Below are positions 16,377 to 25,633 of a stretch of DNA of 64,000 bases, piece by piece. The notes beneath the pieces are model-generated. The model saw only the letters and a program-made list of their open reading frames with translations. It did no database searches and had not been told where the DNA came from. The stretch lies in NCBI RefSeq assembly GCF_014191305.1, contig NZ_JACHWJ010000006.1, forward strand, positions 1 to 64,000, read 5' to 3'. The number at the start of each line of letters is the position of its first letter. The first letter of the stretch is position 1. This DNA is from Pseudoclavibacter helvolus. GTDB taxonomy: Bacteria > Actinomycetota > Actinomycetes > Actinomycetales > Microbacteriaceae. The position numbers and the translations under genes were made by a program.

Positions 16377-18139
16377 TTGGGAGCGTTGCCGTTCTTGATG
16401 AAGCCGTTGTCCCAGAAGTAGTACTTCTCCCACGGGTCGTACGAGTAAGTGCCCGTCGGGTCGAGGTAGTAGCCCCAGTTGCCGTACCGGTCATACGCGT
16501 CGTGGAAGGTCCACTTCGCGTTGCACTTGAGGTTCGCGGGTGGCGGGGTTGGCTTCGGCGTCGAAGTCGGCTTCGGCGTCTTGGTGGGCTTCGGTGTCTT
16601 GGTCGGCGCCGCAGTCGGCGTCGGCGTCGGCGTCCCAGTCGCAGTCGGCGTCGGCGTCGGCGTCGCAGTCGCAGTCGCAGTCGGCGTCGGCGTCGCAGTC
16701 GCAGTCGGCGTCGGCGTCGCAGTCGCAGTCGCAGTCGGCGTCGGCGTCGGCGTCGGCGTCGGCTCTCCCGGCTTCACGACAACCATCGAGGACGAGTTGA
16801 GCGTGAGCGACCCGTTCGAGAAGACGGTGAGTCCGAACGAGAGGGCCGTCGCGTCAGCGGGGAGCGCAGGTGTGGTCCACGTGGCTTCGCTCGAAGCTGC
16901 GCTTGGGTCGAACCAGGGGCTCGATTCCCAGTAGCGCCAGGCCCCGCGGGCGTCGCGCACGTACACCGCGAACTGCGTGTCGACCGTCGAGGTATGCGTC
17001 GCACTGAGCACGTACTGCGCCCCCGGTTCGGCCGCGGGCGCGCACTCGCCGAGGTCGAGCTTCTGCATGAGCGACGACGAGCCGCTCTCGTAGTTGCTGA
17101 CGTCGACGACCATCTTCATCCCGCTGTCGACTCGCGTGAACTTGGCGGTGTGGGTGCCCCACGAGTTCGTGTCCCAGCAGGTTGGCGCGGATGCACCCGT
17201 CGGCCATTCTTCGAGTCCCGGGTTCACGACACGGTTTCCGTCGGTCGCGGTCTGGCCAGGTGCCCAGTCGCCGTCCCTGATGGGTTTCGCTGCGCCGCCG
17301 ATGACCGAGTCGACGGTTCGCACGTCGATGGCTCCCGCCTGGACCTCGGACTCGAGGTAGTCGGCAAAGGCCTCCAGCGTCTCAGTGGTGACGCCGATGG
17401 TCGAACACCCTGCGGTCTCGCAGACTCGGTGGAACGTGATGGGCATCCATCCGCTGCCGGCGTCCTGCGCCTGGGTGACCAGACCCTTCAGATCCTCGAG
17501 CGTCCATCCCTCGCTGACCTGCGCCGGCGCGCGGAGCGCAAACGGGTCGAGCGGCGGGATGCTCTCGGTCGGTGGGCAGTCGGTGCAGCCGTCGGGCGAC
17601 TGCAGGTCGCCGAGGAGTCGTGCGCTATTGAAACCACACTCCTCGACCGCTTCCCTCGCCGACTCGCTGAACCCCGCGTACGGGTAGGCGAGGCTCGTGG
17701 TGACGAAGCCAAGGTCGGCGAGGTTTGCACGGTCGGTGCAGGCCTGCCTGATCGCCTCATCCGTGCTGACACTCGAGAGGTCGACGTGGCCGGTTGTGTG
17801 GGAGCCGATCTCGTGGCCGGCGTTCTGCAGACGCGTGAGGTCACTTGTGGCGAGGTAGCCCTCCATGTTGAGGGCGCCGCTCTGCACGTAGAAGGTGCCA
17901 TCGAGGCCGTGCCGGTCGAGAATCTCGGCGCCGAGGAGCTGGTCGATGTTGCCGTCGTCAAACGTGAGCGTGACGACGGGAACCCCCGACTCGACGGCCT
18001 CGGCGGGTGCCGCCGGCCGGATGACAGCTGCCCCTGCCCCTGTGGCAAGCGCTAGCGAGACGACCATGGCCAGAGGGGCGTCAAATCGCTTCAGGGCTGC
18101 GGACGCCGAGCTCGTCTCGCTTGGCTGCTGCCCACTCAT
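16361..18139 (-). CDS. Secreted polysaccharide deacetylase (NodB domain) with PT-rich linker
   Basis: 592 residues. One membrane/signal helix (~22-42), then a NodB domain: TFDDG at 59-63 (catalytic/metal Asp) and HTTGH at 114-118 (metal His pair), and YPYAGF. A middle beta-sandwich-like domain (~280-450; [10 protein letters not shown]..., carbohydrate-binding-like) follows, then a ~90-residue Pro-Thr/Ala-Thr linker and a C-terminal aromatic domain ([18 protein letters not shown]). It should remove N-acetyl groups from an extracellular glycan such as poly-GlcNAc. ATG overlaps the epimerase stop by 4 nt. Confidence 0.85.
   Translation of the reverse strand: MSGQQPSETSSASAALKRFDAPLAMVVSLALATGAGAAVIRPAAPAEAVESGVPVVTLTFDDGNIDQLLGAEILDRHGLDGTFYVQSGALNMEGYLATSDLTRLQNAGHEIGSHTTGHVDLSSVSTDEAIRQACTDRANLADLGFVTTSLAYPYAGFSESAREAVEECGFNSARLLGDLQSPDGCTDCPPTESIPPLDPFALRAPAQVSEGWTLEDLKGLVTQAQDAGSGWMPITFHRVCETAGCSTIGVTTETLEAFADYLESEVQAGAIDVRTVDSVIGGAAKPIRDGDWAPGQTATDGNRVVNPGLEEWPTGASAPTCWDTNSWGTHTAKFTRVDSGMKMVVDVSNYESGSSSLMQKLDLGECAPAAEPGAQYVLSATHTSTVDTQFAVYVRDARGAWRYWESSPWFDPSAASSEATWTTPALPADATALSFGLTVFSNGSLTLNSSSMVVVKPGEPTPTPTPTPTATATATPTPTATATPTPTATATATPTPTPTATGTPTPTPTAAPTKTPKPTKTPKPTSTPKPTPPPANLKCNAKWTFHDAYDRYGNWGYYLDPTGTYSYDPWEKYYFWDNGFIKNGNAPKCKVP
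16610..16770. repeat. Low-complexity PT/AT-coding repeat in the deacetylase gene
   Basis: Runs of GTCGGC and GTCGCA hexamers (minus-strand Thr-Pro and Thr-Ala codons) form the linker of the deacetylase. Expansions would stay in frame and change stalk length. Confidence 0.85.
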
Positions 18140-19113
18140 GCGCTCTTGGCGGTTTCGAGCCGGCCCCGCTCCCCCTGGACGACGGCGTCGATAATCCCCT
18201 CGAGAGGAAGACGTGGCTCGTAGCCGATGAGCTCCGCTGCCAGCGCGTTGTTCGGGACGCGGCGCTGCATGTCCTCGTACCCCTCACCGTATGCCTCCGC
18301 GTACGGCACAAGCACGATGTCGCTCGAGCTACCGGTACGGTCGCGCACGATCGTCGCGAGCTCCAAGATGGAGACCTCACGCGCGCCACCGAGGTTCACG
18401 GCCCGCGCGAACGCACGCTCCTCCTCGACGAGCGAGATCATCGCGGGTGCGACTTCCCCGACGTACCCGAAGCATCGGCTCTGCGATCCGTCGCCGTACA
18501 CGGTGAGCGGCTCGCCGGTCAGGGCTTGGCGGACGAGGTTGGGCACGACCATCCCGTATCTGCCCGTCTGACGTGGGCCGACAGTGTTGAAGGGCCGCGC
18601 GATCGCGACGCGCAGGCCGTGCTCCCTCGCGTAGGCGTGCGCAAACGACTCGTCGAGCCCCTTCGCTGCGGCGTAGGTCCAGCGCGCGGTCAGCGGGGAG
18701 CCGAGGATGCGGTCTGCACCCTCATCGAGGGCATCCGCCGTGTTCTTGCCGTACACCTCGCTCGTCGAGGCGAGCATCACGGCAGCGTCGTGGCGCAGCG
18801 CCGCTTCAAGCACGTTCTCGGTGCCGTGGAGGTTGGTGCGGAGGCTCTTGAGCGGCTCGTTGAGGATCGTATGCACGCCGACCGCGGCCGCGAGGTGGAA
18901 GACCCTGTCCACCTTCGAGACCAAATCGTCGACGAGTGGCGCGTCGAGCACGCTCCCCTCGACGAAACGGACTGAGGCGATGGCACCGTCGAGGTTGTCG
19001 AGGCGGCCTGTGGAAAGATCGTCGAGCACAACGACCTCGTCGCCGCGAGCGACAAGCTCGTCGGTGAGGTGGCTGCCGATGAATCCGGCGCCTCCGGTGA
19101 TCAGAGTTCTCAT
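18136..19113 (-). CDS. NAD-dependent nucleotide-sugar epimerase/dehydratase
   Basis: 325 residues, extended SDR. NAD motif GGAGFIGS at residues 7-14, catalytic Ser-Thr region STSEVYG and YAAAK (Tyr/Lys dyad), PFNTVGPRQ near the sugar site. It resembles UDP-glucose 4-epimerase and UDP-glucuronate decarboxylase subfamilies; substrate cannot be fixed. It is followed by the deacetylase with a 4-nt overlap and preceded by a nucleotide-sugar dehydrogenase 58 nt upstream, so it likely modifies the sugar nucleotide made by that enzyme for polymer synthesis. Confidence 0.88.
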   Translation of the reverse strand: MRTLITGGAGFIGSHLTDELVARGDEVVVLDDLSTGRLDNLDGAIASVRFVEGSVLDAPLVDDLVSKVDRVFHLAAAVGVHTILNEPLKSLRTNLHGTENVLEAALRHDAAVMLASTSEVYGKNTADALDEGADRILGSPLTARWTYAAAKGLDESFAHAYAREHGLRVAIARPFNTVGPRQTGRYGMVVPNLVRQALTGEPLTVYGDGSQSRCFGYVGEVAPAMISLVEEERAFARAVNLGGAREVSILELATIVRDRTGSSSDIVLVPYAEAYGEGYEDMQRRVPNNALAAELIGYEPRLPLEGIIDAVVQGERGRLETAKSA

Positions 19114-19171
19114 AGTGGTGCGGTGTCCTTCTCTTCTGCTGACTGGATGAAGTTGTGGGTCGGTTGAGCGA

Positions 19172-20482
19172 CTAGATGAGGCTCAGACCGGCGCGGGGTT
19201 CGAGGGTGTAGGTGGCGTCGAGGACTCGCGGGCGGCCCTGGAGCCACTCAAGTTCCGTGTCGTCGTGCTTCGTGTGCAGGACCACAAGGTCGGCGTCGAC
19301 CTGCTGGCTCGCCTCGCTTGCTACCAGGAGTTCGCCATCGGAGAGGCGAATGGACGGCACCTTCGAGTCGACGAACGAAACCCGCATTCCCTGCTTGCGG
19401 AGGATCTCGATGACCTCGATGGCCGTCGATTCGCGCACGTCGGCCACGTTCGGCTTGTAGGCGACGCCGAAGACGACCACGCTGGCGCCGAACGGCGCGA
19501 TACCGTCGGCCGCGAGCATCGAGTTGACTCTCGCCGCGACGCGTGCGGGCCTGTGCGCGAGTCCGGTCATTGCCTGCTCGAGGATGGGCGAGGAGACTCG
19601 GTCGGCCCGCAGCTGCCAGAGAAGGTAGTGCGGGTCGCACGGAATGCAGTGGCCGCCAACGCCCGGTCCCGGACGGAACGGCATGAAGCCGTACGGCTTC
19701 GTCGCCGCCGCGTCGATGACGTCGGTGACGGGAACGCCCAGCTCTCTGCAGACACTCGCGAACTCGTTGATGAAGGCGATGTTCACCGCACGGAACGTGT
19801 TCTCGAGGAGCTTCGACGCTTCCGCGATCTCCAGGGTGTCAACAACGTGAGTCGCGTTGACGTAGCGCCCGAGCATGGCCGCAGCTTCCGCCGCACACTC
19901 AGGCGTCGAACCACCAACCACACGGGGGACGTCCTCATGGCCGAACGCCTCATCCGCCGGATTGATGCGCTCGGGGCTGAAGGCGACGTGGACGTCGATG
20001 CCCGGCTGGAGCCCGCGAGCGATGAGCGGCTCGACGAGGAGGTCCTTGGTGCATCCCACGTAGGAAGTCGATGTGAGCATGAGCAGCTGTCCAAGCGTCA
20101 CGGCGTCGATCACCGCCGCACACGCGCCCTTGAGCGCCCGGAGGTCGGGAACCGCGTGTGCATCAATCGGCGTCGGCACGCAGACGATGACAGCCCGCGC
20201 GCGGGCGAGGAGGGAAACGTCATGAGAGAGCGTCCAGCCGTCGTCTGTGGCGTTCGCCGCCCCGAGCCGCAGGCGGTCGCCCTCCACAAGGTCCACCTGA
20301 CCCGAACGGATGGCAGCAAGCCTTCCCTCGCTGATGTCGATCCCCAGGACCTTCGACCCTGCGGCGCAGAACGCAAGAGCGGTCGGCAGACCGACGTAGC
20401 CGAGCCCGACGATCGCAATATCGAAGTCTCGAACCGGTGTTTCAGACCTTGGTTTCCTCAGTAGTGATTGTACCCGCGACAA
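19172..20482 (-). CDS. UDP-sugar 6-dehydrogenase (UDP-GlcNAc/ManNAc or UDP-Glc type)
   Basis: 436 residues. NAD motif GLGYVGLP (26-33), catalytic Cys279 in GVGGHCIPCDP, Lys/Asn residues of the active site around AEASKLLENTFRAVNIAF, and C-terminal nucleotide-binding domain (GVAYKPNVADVRES). The GxGGHCIPxDP form is typical of the WbpA/WecC group that makes UDP-N-acetyl-hexosaminuronates. The start appears to be TTG at 20480-20482, with GGGGGG nine bases upstream; no ATG/GTG precedes the Rossmann motif. First gene of the minus-strand polysaccharide operon. Confidence 0.88.
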   Translation of the reverse strand: MSRVQSLLRKPRSETPVRDFDIAIVGLGYVGLPTALAFCAAGSKVLGIDISEGRLAAIRSGQVDLVEGDRLRLGAANATDDGWTLSHDVSLLARARAVIVCVPTPIDAHAVPDLRALKGACAAVIDAVTLGQLLMLTSTSYVGCTKDLLVEPLIARGLQPGIDVHVAFSPERINPADEAFGHEDVPRVVGGSTPECAAEAAAMLGRYVNATHVVDTLEIAEASKLLENTFRAVNIAFINEFASVCRELGVPVTDVIDAAATKPYGFMPFRPGPGVGGHCIPCDPHYLLWQLRADRVSSPILEQAMTGLAHRPARVAARVNSMLAADGIAPFGASVVVFGVAYKPNVADVRESTAIEVIEILRKQGMRVSFVDSKVPSIRLSDGELLVASEASQQVDADLVVLHTKHDDTELEWLQGRPRVLDATYTLEPRAGLSLI

Positions 20483-20772
20483 TTGACGCCCCCCAGCGAC
20501 GAAGTAAACAGAGAATGACCACGCGAACGCTCCTCGGAGCGCGTCAAGATCTGAGGTTGAGGCTACCTCGCGACCCGAGCACCACAGGGCTCCAATATTG
20601 ACACGTCCTGCTCTCAGCCTGCCAATTCAACTAATTCCGGCCCGATAGGCCAAGAAGATCGGCCAAAACGGGAAGATCTCCATGACAACGCAAGCACCAC
20701 GTGGTGGACTACCCGCCTTCAGCAAAGTGAGTGAAGCATCGCGACCCGATGGCACCTTGCTAAGCTCAAGTC
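20483..20772. promoter_or_regulatory. Divergent promoter region of the polysaccharide locus
   Basis: 290 bp between the divergent dehydrogenase and GT2 genes, of lower GC than its surroundings. It contains a perfect 12-nt palindrome CACCACGTGGTG (20695-20706), TTGACA near 20599, and TAAGCT at 20761-20766 exactly six bases before the GT2 GTG, which suggests a leaderless GT2 transcript. Confidence 0.5.
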
Positions 20773-22035
20773 GTGCCGAACGAAGTGCTCCTCCTGACGG
20801 CGCTGATCCTCTTCCTGTTTGTCGGAGCCAACGCCACCTTCTGGACAGTGACGTCAGCGATCCGGGCCGTGCGGGAGCGCCGGTTCCGCCTGAGCGACCT
20901 CGACCACACGGGCACGGGCGCGCTCCTCTTCCCCCGCGATGTCGCCATCCTCATTGCGGCACACAACGAAGCGAGCGGCATCCAGCGCACTGTGCGCTCC
21001 GCGGGAAGTCACGTGCCCCTCGCGAATGTGTTTGTCGCCTCGGACGGGTCGAAGGATGCGACGTCCGCAATCGCACGGGCCGAGGGCGCCAACGTCGTGG
21101 ACATCTCGCCGAACCGAGGGAAGGCGGGAGCGCTGGAGTTCGCCATCGACTGGTTCAGGCTCGCGGACCGCTTCGAAGTCCTCATGCTGCTCGACGCCGA
21201 CACGGTGCTCGCGCCGGATTATCTGGACTTCGCGCTCCCGCTCTTCGCGGACGACGGCGTCGTCGCCGTGGCTGGCACAGCACGCACCGCACTGTTCCCC
21301 GGCCCGACGTCGCGTCTCGGCGAGCTCCTCATCACCCACCGCGACCGCATGTACGTCGTCATGCAGTACCTGCTGAAGTTCGGCCAGGCGGCCAGCTTCG
21401 CGAACGCGGTCATGATCGTGCCAGGGTTCGCGTCGCTCTACCGCACCCGCATCCTCAAGCACGTCGACATCTCAGCTCCGGGACTCGTGATCGAGGACTA
21501 CAACATGACGTTCGAGGTACATGCGAAACGGCTCGGACGCATTGCCTTTGACCCCCGAATCGCAACGGCCTACACGCAGGACCCCGACACGCTACGCAGC
21601 TACGTCGCGCAAGTGCGGCGCTGGAACCTCGGCTTCTGGCAGACGCTGCGGAGGCATTCGGGGATGCAGGCTCGCTTCGGCACGCTGGCGGCGTTCTCCG
21701 TCATCGAGATCACGCTGAGCTCACTGTTCATCGCGCTCACGCCAGTGCTCGTGCTGGTGTCCTTCGTCGTCGGGCTTCCCGAAGTGGTGGCTGCAGATTC
21801 CTTCGAAGACCTGGCAGCCCGCTTCCCGGCGTTTCTGCTGCTGATCGCGTTCTTCGTCGCCGATCTCGCGCTGACGGTCGTGGCCCTCTGCATCTCACGG
21901 CGCCGTGCTTTCGTGAAGTGGTCAGCCCTCCTACCTCTGTTGCGTTGGCTTGACGCCGTGCTCTGCCTGCAGGCTGCGCTGCTGAGCTTCAAGCGTGGCA
22001 GCGACGGCCGCTGGCGCAGCCCTGTTCGACGGTAG
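20773..22035 (+). CDS. Membrane processive family-2 glycosyltransferase
   Basis: 420 residues. An N-terminal membrane helix, then a GT-A catalytic domain with AAHNE, DG, DAD at 141-143, catalytic ED at 241-242 and QVRRW at 280-284 (Q/RXXRW), followed by two to three membrane helices. This is the layout of poly-GlcNAc (PgaC/IcaA), hyaluronan and cellulose-type synthases, so it probably polymerises and extrudes an exopolysaccharide. GTG start with TAAGCT six bases upstream, no ribosome-binding site: probably leaderless. Divergent from the sugar-nucleotide and deacetylase genes, with which it likely forms one pathway. Confidence 0.88.
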   Translation: MPNEVLLLTALILFLFVGANATFWTVTSAIRAVRERRFRLSDLDHTGTGALLFPRDVAILIAAHNEASGIQRTVRSAGSHVPLANVFVASDGSKDATSAIARAEGANVVDISPNRGKAGALEFAIDWFRLADRFEVLMLLDADTVLAPDYLDFALPLFADDGVVAVAGTARTALFPGPTSRLGELLITHRDRMYVVMQYLLKFGQAASFANAVMIVPGFASLYRTRILKHVDISAPGLVIEDYNMTFEVHAKRLGRIAFDPRIATAYTQDPDTLRSYVAQVRRWNLGFWQTLRRHSGMQARFGTLAAFSVIEITLSSLFIALTPVLVLVSFVVGLPEVVAADSFEDLAARFPAFLLLIAFFVADLALTVVALCISRRRAFVKWSALLPLLRWLDAVLCLQAALLSFKRGSDGRWRSPVRR

Positions 22036-22070
22036 ACGGCGGCAGTCGGCAATCACCTAGCGGACGAGCG

Positions 22071-25000
22071 TCACTCGACGTGCGCGGCGGCCAGCTCCTC
22101 GTCGATGCGAGCCTCGCGCTTCGCACGCCGACGCTCAAGGGGCCCTTCGACCACCGAGTAGAGCGCAGGTAGGACGAGCAGCGTCAGGACCGTGGAGGAC
22201 AGCAGCCCCCCGATGACAACAAGCGCAAGCGGTTGCGAGATGAATCCGCCGTGGCCGGTGATGCCGAGTGCCATCGGGGTGAGGGCAAGCATCGTGGCGA
22301 GCGCCGTCATGACGATGGGGCGGACTCGTCGTGCACCGCCGGCAACCAGCGCTTCGCGCACGGCGAGCCCCCGCGCCCTGAACTGGTTGACGAGGTCGAT
22401 GAGCACGATGGCGTTCGTGACGACGACGCCGATGAGCATGAGCACGCCGATGAGGGAGGCGACTCCCAGCGGCACGCCGCTCACGAGCTGCAGCAGGATC
22501 GCCCCCGTGGCCGCGAAGGGCACGGACACAAGCAGGAGCAGCGGCTGGAGGAGGCTCTTGAAGGTGGCCACCATGACGATGTAGACGATGAGGATCGCCG
22601 CCAGGAGCGCGAGCCCGAGCTGTTGGAAGGCAGCCGCCTGGTCTGAGCTGACACCACCGAGCACCGCGGTAGCGCCCTCCGGCAGGGTCAGCGTCTCGAG
22701 CTGCTCGGTGATGAGGGCGTTGGCCGAGCTGAGGTTGTCGTCGGTGGGAACGACCGTGACGGACGCGAGCGGTACGCCTCGCTCTGACGAGATCGAGACT
22801 GGTCCGTCGACGATCTCAACCGTGGCGAGCGTGGTGAGGGGAACCGGGCCGAGGGCAGTCGGGATGTTCGTGGCGCGGAGCGCGTCGATGTTCGCGGGTG
22901 GTTCTGAACCGAGCAGGACAACCTGCACGCTCGAGCCGTCGACCGTGAGGGAGCCGACCGGGGTCGGCTGCAGCTGCTGCGCGACGATGGCTCCGATAGC
23001 GGTCTGGCTGAGCCCGTACTGTGCGGCCGTGGCCTGATCGATGTCCATCTCCACGAACGGGCGCGTCTCGTCGAGGTCGCTTGTGACTTCGCCGAGCTGT
23101 TCGACGCCGGCCAGCACTGCAACGACCTGGTCACTGGCCTCGCGGAGGGTCTCGGAGTCTGGCGCGGTGAGGTCGACGCTGATGGCGCTCGAGAAGCCCG
23201 CACTTCCCCCGCCTCCGACGGAGATCTCGCCGGTCTCCTCTGGGAGGGCGTCGAGATCGTCGCGGAGCTCCGCCTGGATGGCGTCGGAGTCAGCGTCGGT
23301 CGACGTGGTCACGGAGAAGCTCGCGCGGGATGCGCCGCCGCCCGTGAACAGGGACGCTGCGCCGCCTCCGCCGATCGTGAGCTGCACGGTCTCGACACCT
23401 TCCTTGGCGCGGATGATGTCCTCGACCTGCGAGGCCGCCTCGCCGGAAGCCGCGAGCGTCAGGTTCGGCTCGAGCGCCTGCGTGACCGTGAAGCTGTTGC
23501 TGCCCGTGTTGCCGAGGAAGTTGGTCTTCATGAGTGGCGCAAGGGCACCCGTCAGGATGAGGATGAGCAACGCAGCCCCGAGGGTGATGAAGGGGCGGCG
23601 CAGGGTCCATCCGAGCACAGGCTCGTAGCCGCGCTGCAGCCAGCTCGATTCTTCGTCAGCCCCTGCCAGCTCGGAGTCTGGCCCGTTCTCGGCGCGACCG
23701 GCGACAGCGGCCTCCTGCTCCGCCTGGCGGCGGAGCGCGCGGCGCGGATGGAGCTCCTCATCGTCGCTGCGCAGCCCGAGGGGGGCGAAGCGACCGGCGT
23801 CGCGCTGGGCGCGTTCGCGGCGCGGGCGCACCCTGACGGGCTCGACGGGGACGTCACTGCTTCCTGTCGCTGTCGCGGATTCTTGCACGACAACGCCGCC
23901 CGTTGCGGGGGCTGTTTCCTGTGCGAGCACCTGCTCGCGGTCCTGTGCTGGTTCGGCGGGTTCGGCGGATTCGGTCGGCTCACTGTTGCCTGACCACGTC
24001 TCGGCGGTGCCGACGCGGGCCTTGCGCTTCAAGTGCCTACCGCCGAGCATCCAGTAGGCGAGCACCGGCACGATCGTGAGCGAGACGAGCAACGATGCGA
24101 GGAGCGCGATGACGCTCGTCAGGGCAAACGGCCTGAAGAGCTCGCCAGAGATGTCGCCGACAAACGCGATGGGCAGGTAGACGGCGACGGTCGCGATGGT
24201 TGCGCTCGTGACAGCTGTCGCCACCTCTCGGACGGCTTCAGTGATGACGCGAACGCGCTCGGCGCCGCGCAGGCTCGCCCCAGGGTGCATCGACATGTGC
24301 CGCTTGATGTTCTCGATGACAACGATGGAGTCGTCGACAACTCGTCCGATCGCGATTGTGAGGGCACCGAGCGTGAGGATGTTGAGCGAGTACTCGGCGG
24401 CCTGCAGGCCGATGAACGTCACCAGCAGCGATGTCGGGATGGAGATCGCCGTGACGAGCGTCGCCCTGAAGGACAGCAGGAAGACGAAGATCACGATGAC
24501 GGCGAAGACCAGCCCGAGCAGGCCCTCAACAACCAGCGTGTCGATGGACTGCTGGATGAACGGGGCCTGGTCGAAGACGATCTGAAGGGTCGCTCCCCCG
24601 CCGATGGACGCTTGGAGTGCTGGGAGTGCATCCCGAACGGCCTGCGAGACCTCAACGGTGTTTGCGTTCGCGAGCTTGGTGACGGACACGGTGAGCGCGT
24701 CCTCGCCGTTGACCCGGGAAATAGAGGTCGCGGGCTCCGGCCCGAGCTGCACCGTGGCGACGTCACCGAGGGTCGTCGTGGGCGGAGTCGCGCCGCTCAG
24801 CGGGAGCGCGGCGATGGCGTCGACGTTGTCGAGGAGCGTGCCGGCCTGCACGGTGAGGGCGTCGTCGCCCTCCGTGATCTGGCCGATCGGGATGAGCGTG
24901 CCAGCCGCGTCGAGCGTGTCTCTGATGCTCTGGATGCTGGCACCAGCGCCCGCGAGCGCTGCCTGGTCTGGCGTGATCTCGATGCGGGAGACGGGAGCTC

Positions 25001-25529
25001 CGCTGACTGCCGCTTCGCGCACGCCATCGAGTTCCGTGAGGCCAGGCACTGTGGAGCTCTCAAGGCTCGCAGCGAGTTCCTCGGCGTTCGTGCCGCCTGT
25101 TGCCGCGATCTGGATGACCGGGAAGTCGTCGATCGAACCGCTAAACACGGTCGTCTCGGTACCTTCGGGCAGCTGGCTCTCGATGCGGTTGAGGGCCTGC
25201 TGGATGCGCTGCTCCGCGTAGACCGTGTCGGTCCCGTACTCGAACTCGACCGTCACTGAGGAGAGGTTCGCGCTCGAAGTGACCTGCGTCGAGGACAGGC
25301 CTTGCAACCCCTGCAGCGAGGTCTCGACGAGGCGGGACACGTCCTCGTCCACGATCTCGGGCGATGCCCCCGGGTAGGTGGTGACAACCGACACGATGGG
25401 CAGAGAGACCGACGGGATCAGCTCCTGCTTGAGCGAAGTCATCGACAGGCCACCGAAGAGGAGCACGCAGAGCGTCACAAGGGCGATCAGCGCGCGGTTT
25501 CTCAAGCTCATCTCAGCGAGTTTGTGCAC
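22071..25529 (-). CDS. RND-family efflux transporter (HAE/AcrB-like) of a Gram-positive
   Basis: 1152 residues with the AcrB plan: N-terminal helix, first porter domain, helices 2-6, then a second symmetrical half. SRLVETSLQGLQGLSSTQVTS is the conserved porter start, and the charged helix-4 region is GRVVDDSIVVIENIKRHM (two Asp of the proton relay). A ~140-residue charged, Pro/Glu-rich cytoplasmic insert (about 515-655) joins the halves, an uncommon feature. There is no membrane-fusion or outer-membrane partner, as expected for a Gram-positive SwrC/YerP type. Probable substrates: lipophilic drugs, surfactants or lipids. Convergent with the GT2 gene (35 nt between stops). Confidence 0.88.
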   Translation of the reverse strand: MHKLAEMSLRNRALIALVTLCVLLFGGLSMTSLKQELIPSVSLPIVSVVTTYPGASPEIVDEDVSRLVETSLQGLQGLSSTQVTSSANLSSVTVEFEYGTDTVYAEQRIQQALNRIESQLPEGTETTVFSGSIDDFPVIQIAATGGTNAEELAASLESSTVPGLTELDGVREAAVSGAPVSRIEITPDQAALAGAGASIQSIRDTLDAAGTLIPIGQITEGDDALTVQAGTLLDNVDAIAALPLSGATPPTTTLGDVATVQLGPEPATSISRVNGEDALTVSVTKLANANTVEVSQAVRDALPALQASIGGGATLQIVFDQAPFIQQSIDTLVVEGLLGLVFAVIVIFVFLLSFRATLVTAISIPTSLLVTFIGLQAAEYSLNILTLGALTIAIGRVVDDSIVVIENIKRHMSMHPGASLRGAERVRVITEAVREVATAVTSATIATVAVYLPIAFVGDISGELFRPFALTSVIALLASLLVSLTIVPVLAYWMLGGRHLKRKARVGTAETWSGNSEPTESAEPAEPAQDREQVLAQETAPATGGVVVQESATATGSSDVPVEPVRVRPRRERAQRDAGRFAPLGLRSDDEELHPRRALRRQAEQEAAVAGRAENGPDSELAGADEESSWLQRGYEPVLGWTLRRPFITLGAALLILILTGALAPLMKTNFLGNTGSNSFTVTQALEPNLTLAASGEAASQVEDIIRAKEGVETVQLTIGGGGAASLFTGGGASRASFSVTTSTDADSDAIQAELRDDLDALPEETGEISVGGGGSAGFSSAISVDLTAPDSETLREASDQVVAVLAGVEQLGEVTSDLDETRPFVEMDIDQATAAQYGLSQTAIGAIVAQQLQPTPVGSLTVDGSSVQVVLLGSEPPANIDALRATNIPTALGPVPLTTLATVEIVDGPVSISSERGVPLASVTVVPTDDNLSSANALITEQLETLTLPEGATAVLGGVSSDQAAAFQQLGLALLAAILIVYIVMVATFKSLLQPLLLLVSVPFAATGAILLQLVSGVPLGVASLIGVLMLIGVVVTNAIVLIDLVNQFRARGLAVREALVAGGARRVRPIVMTALATMLALTPMALGITGHGGFISQPLALVVIGGLLSSTVLTLLVLPALYSVVEGPLERRRAKREARIDEELAAAHVE

Positions 25530-25572
25530 GCCGTCAGTCTTGCACGCACCTCCGACAGCGGCCGGAACCCCG

Positions 25573-25611
25573 CTGAGCGCTCCCCGAATCCGTGATCTGG
25601 GCAGCGCTCAG
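25573..25611 (-). terminator. Inverted repeat after the sigma-like fusion gene
   Basis: CTGAGCGCT and AGCGCTCAG (9-bp perfect arms, 21-nt loop) lie 23-61 nt beyond the stop at 25634. A weak terminator candidate, also ~45 nt upstream of the RND gene start. Confidence 0.4.
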
Positions 25612-25633
25612 TGGGAGGCCTGCGAGCGACGAG

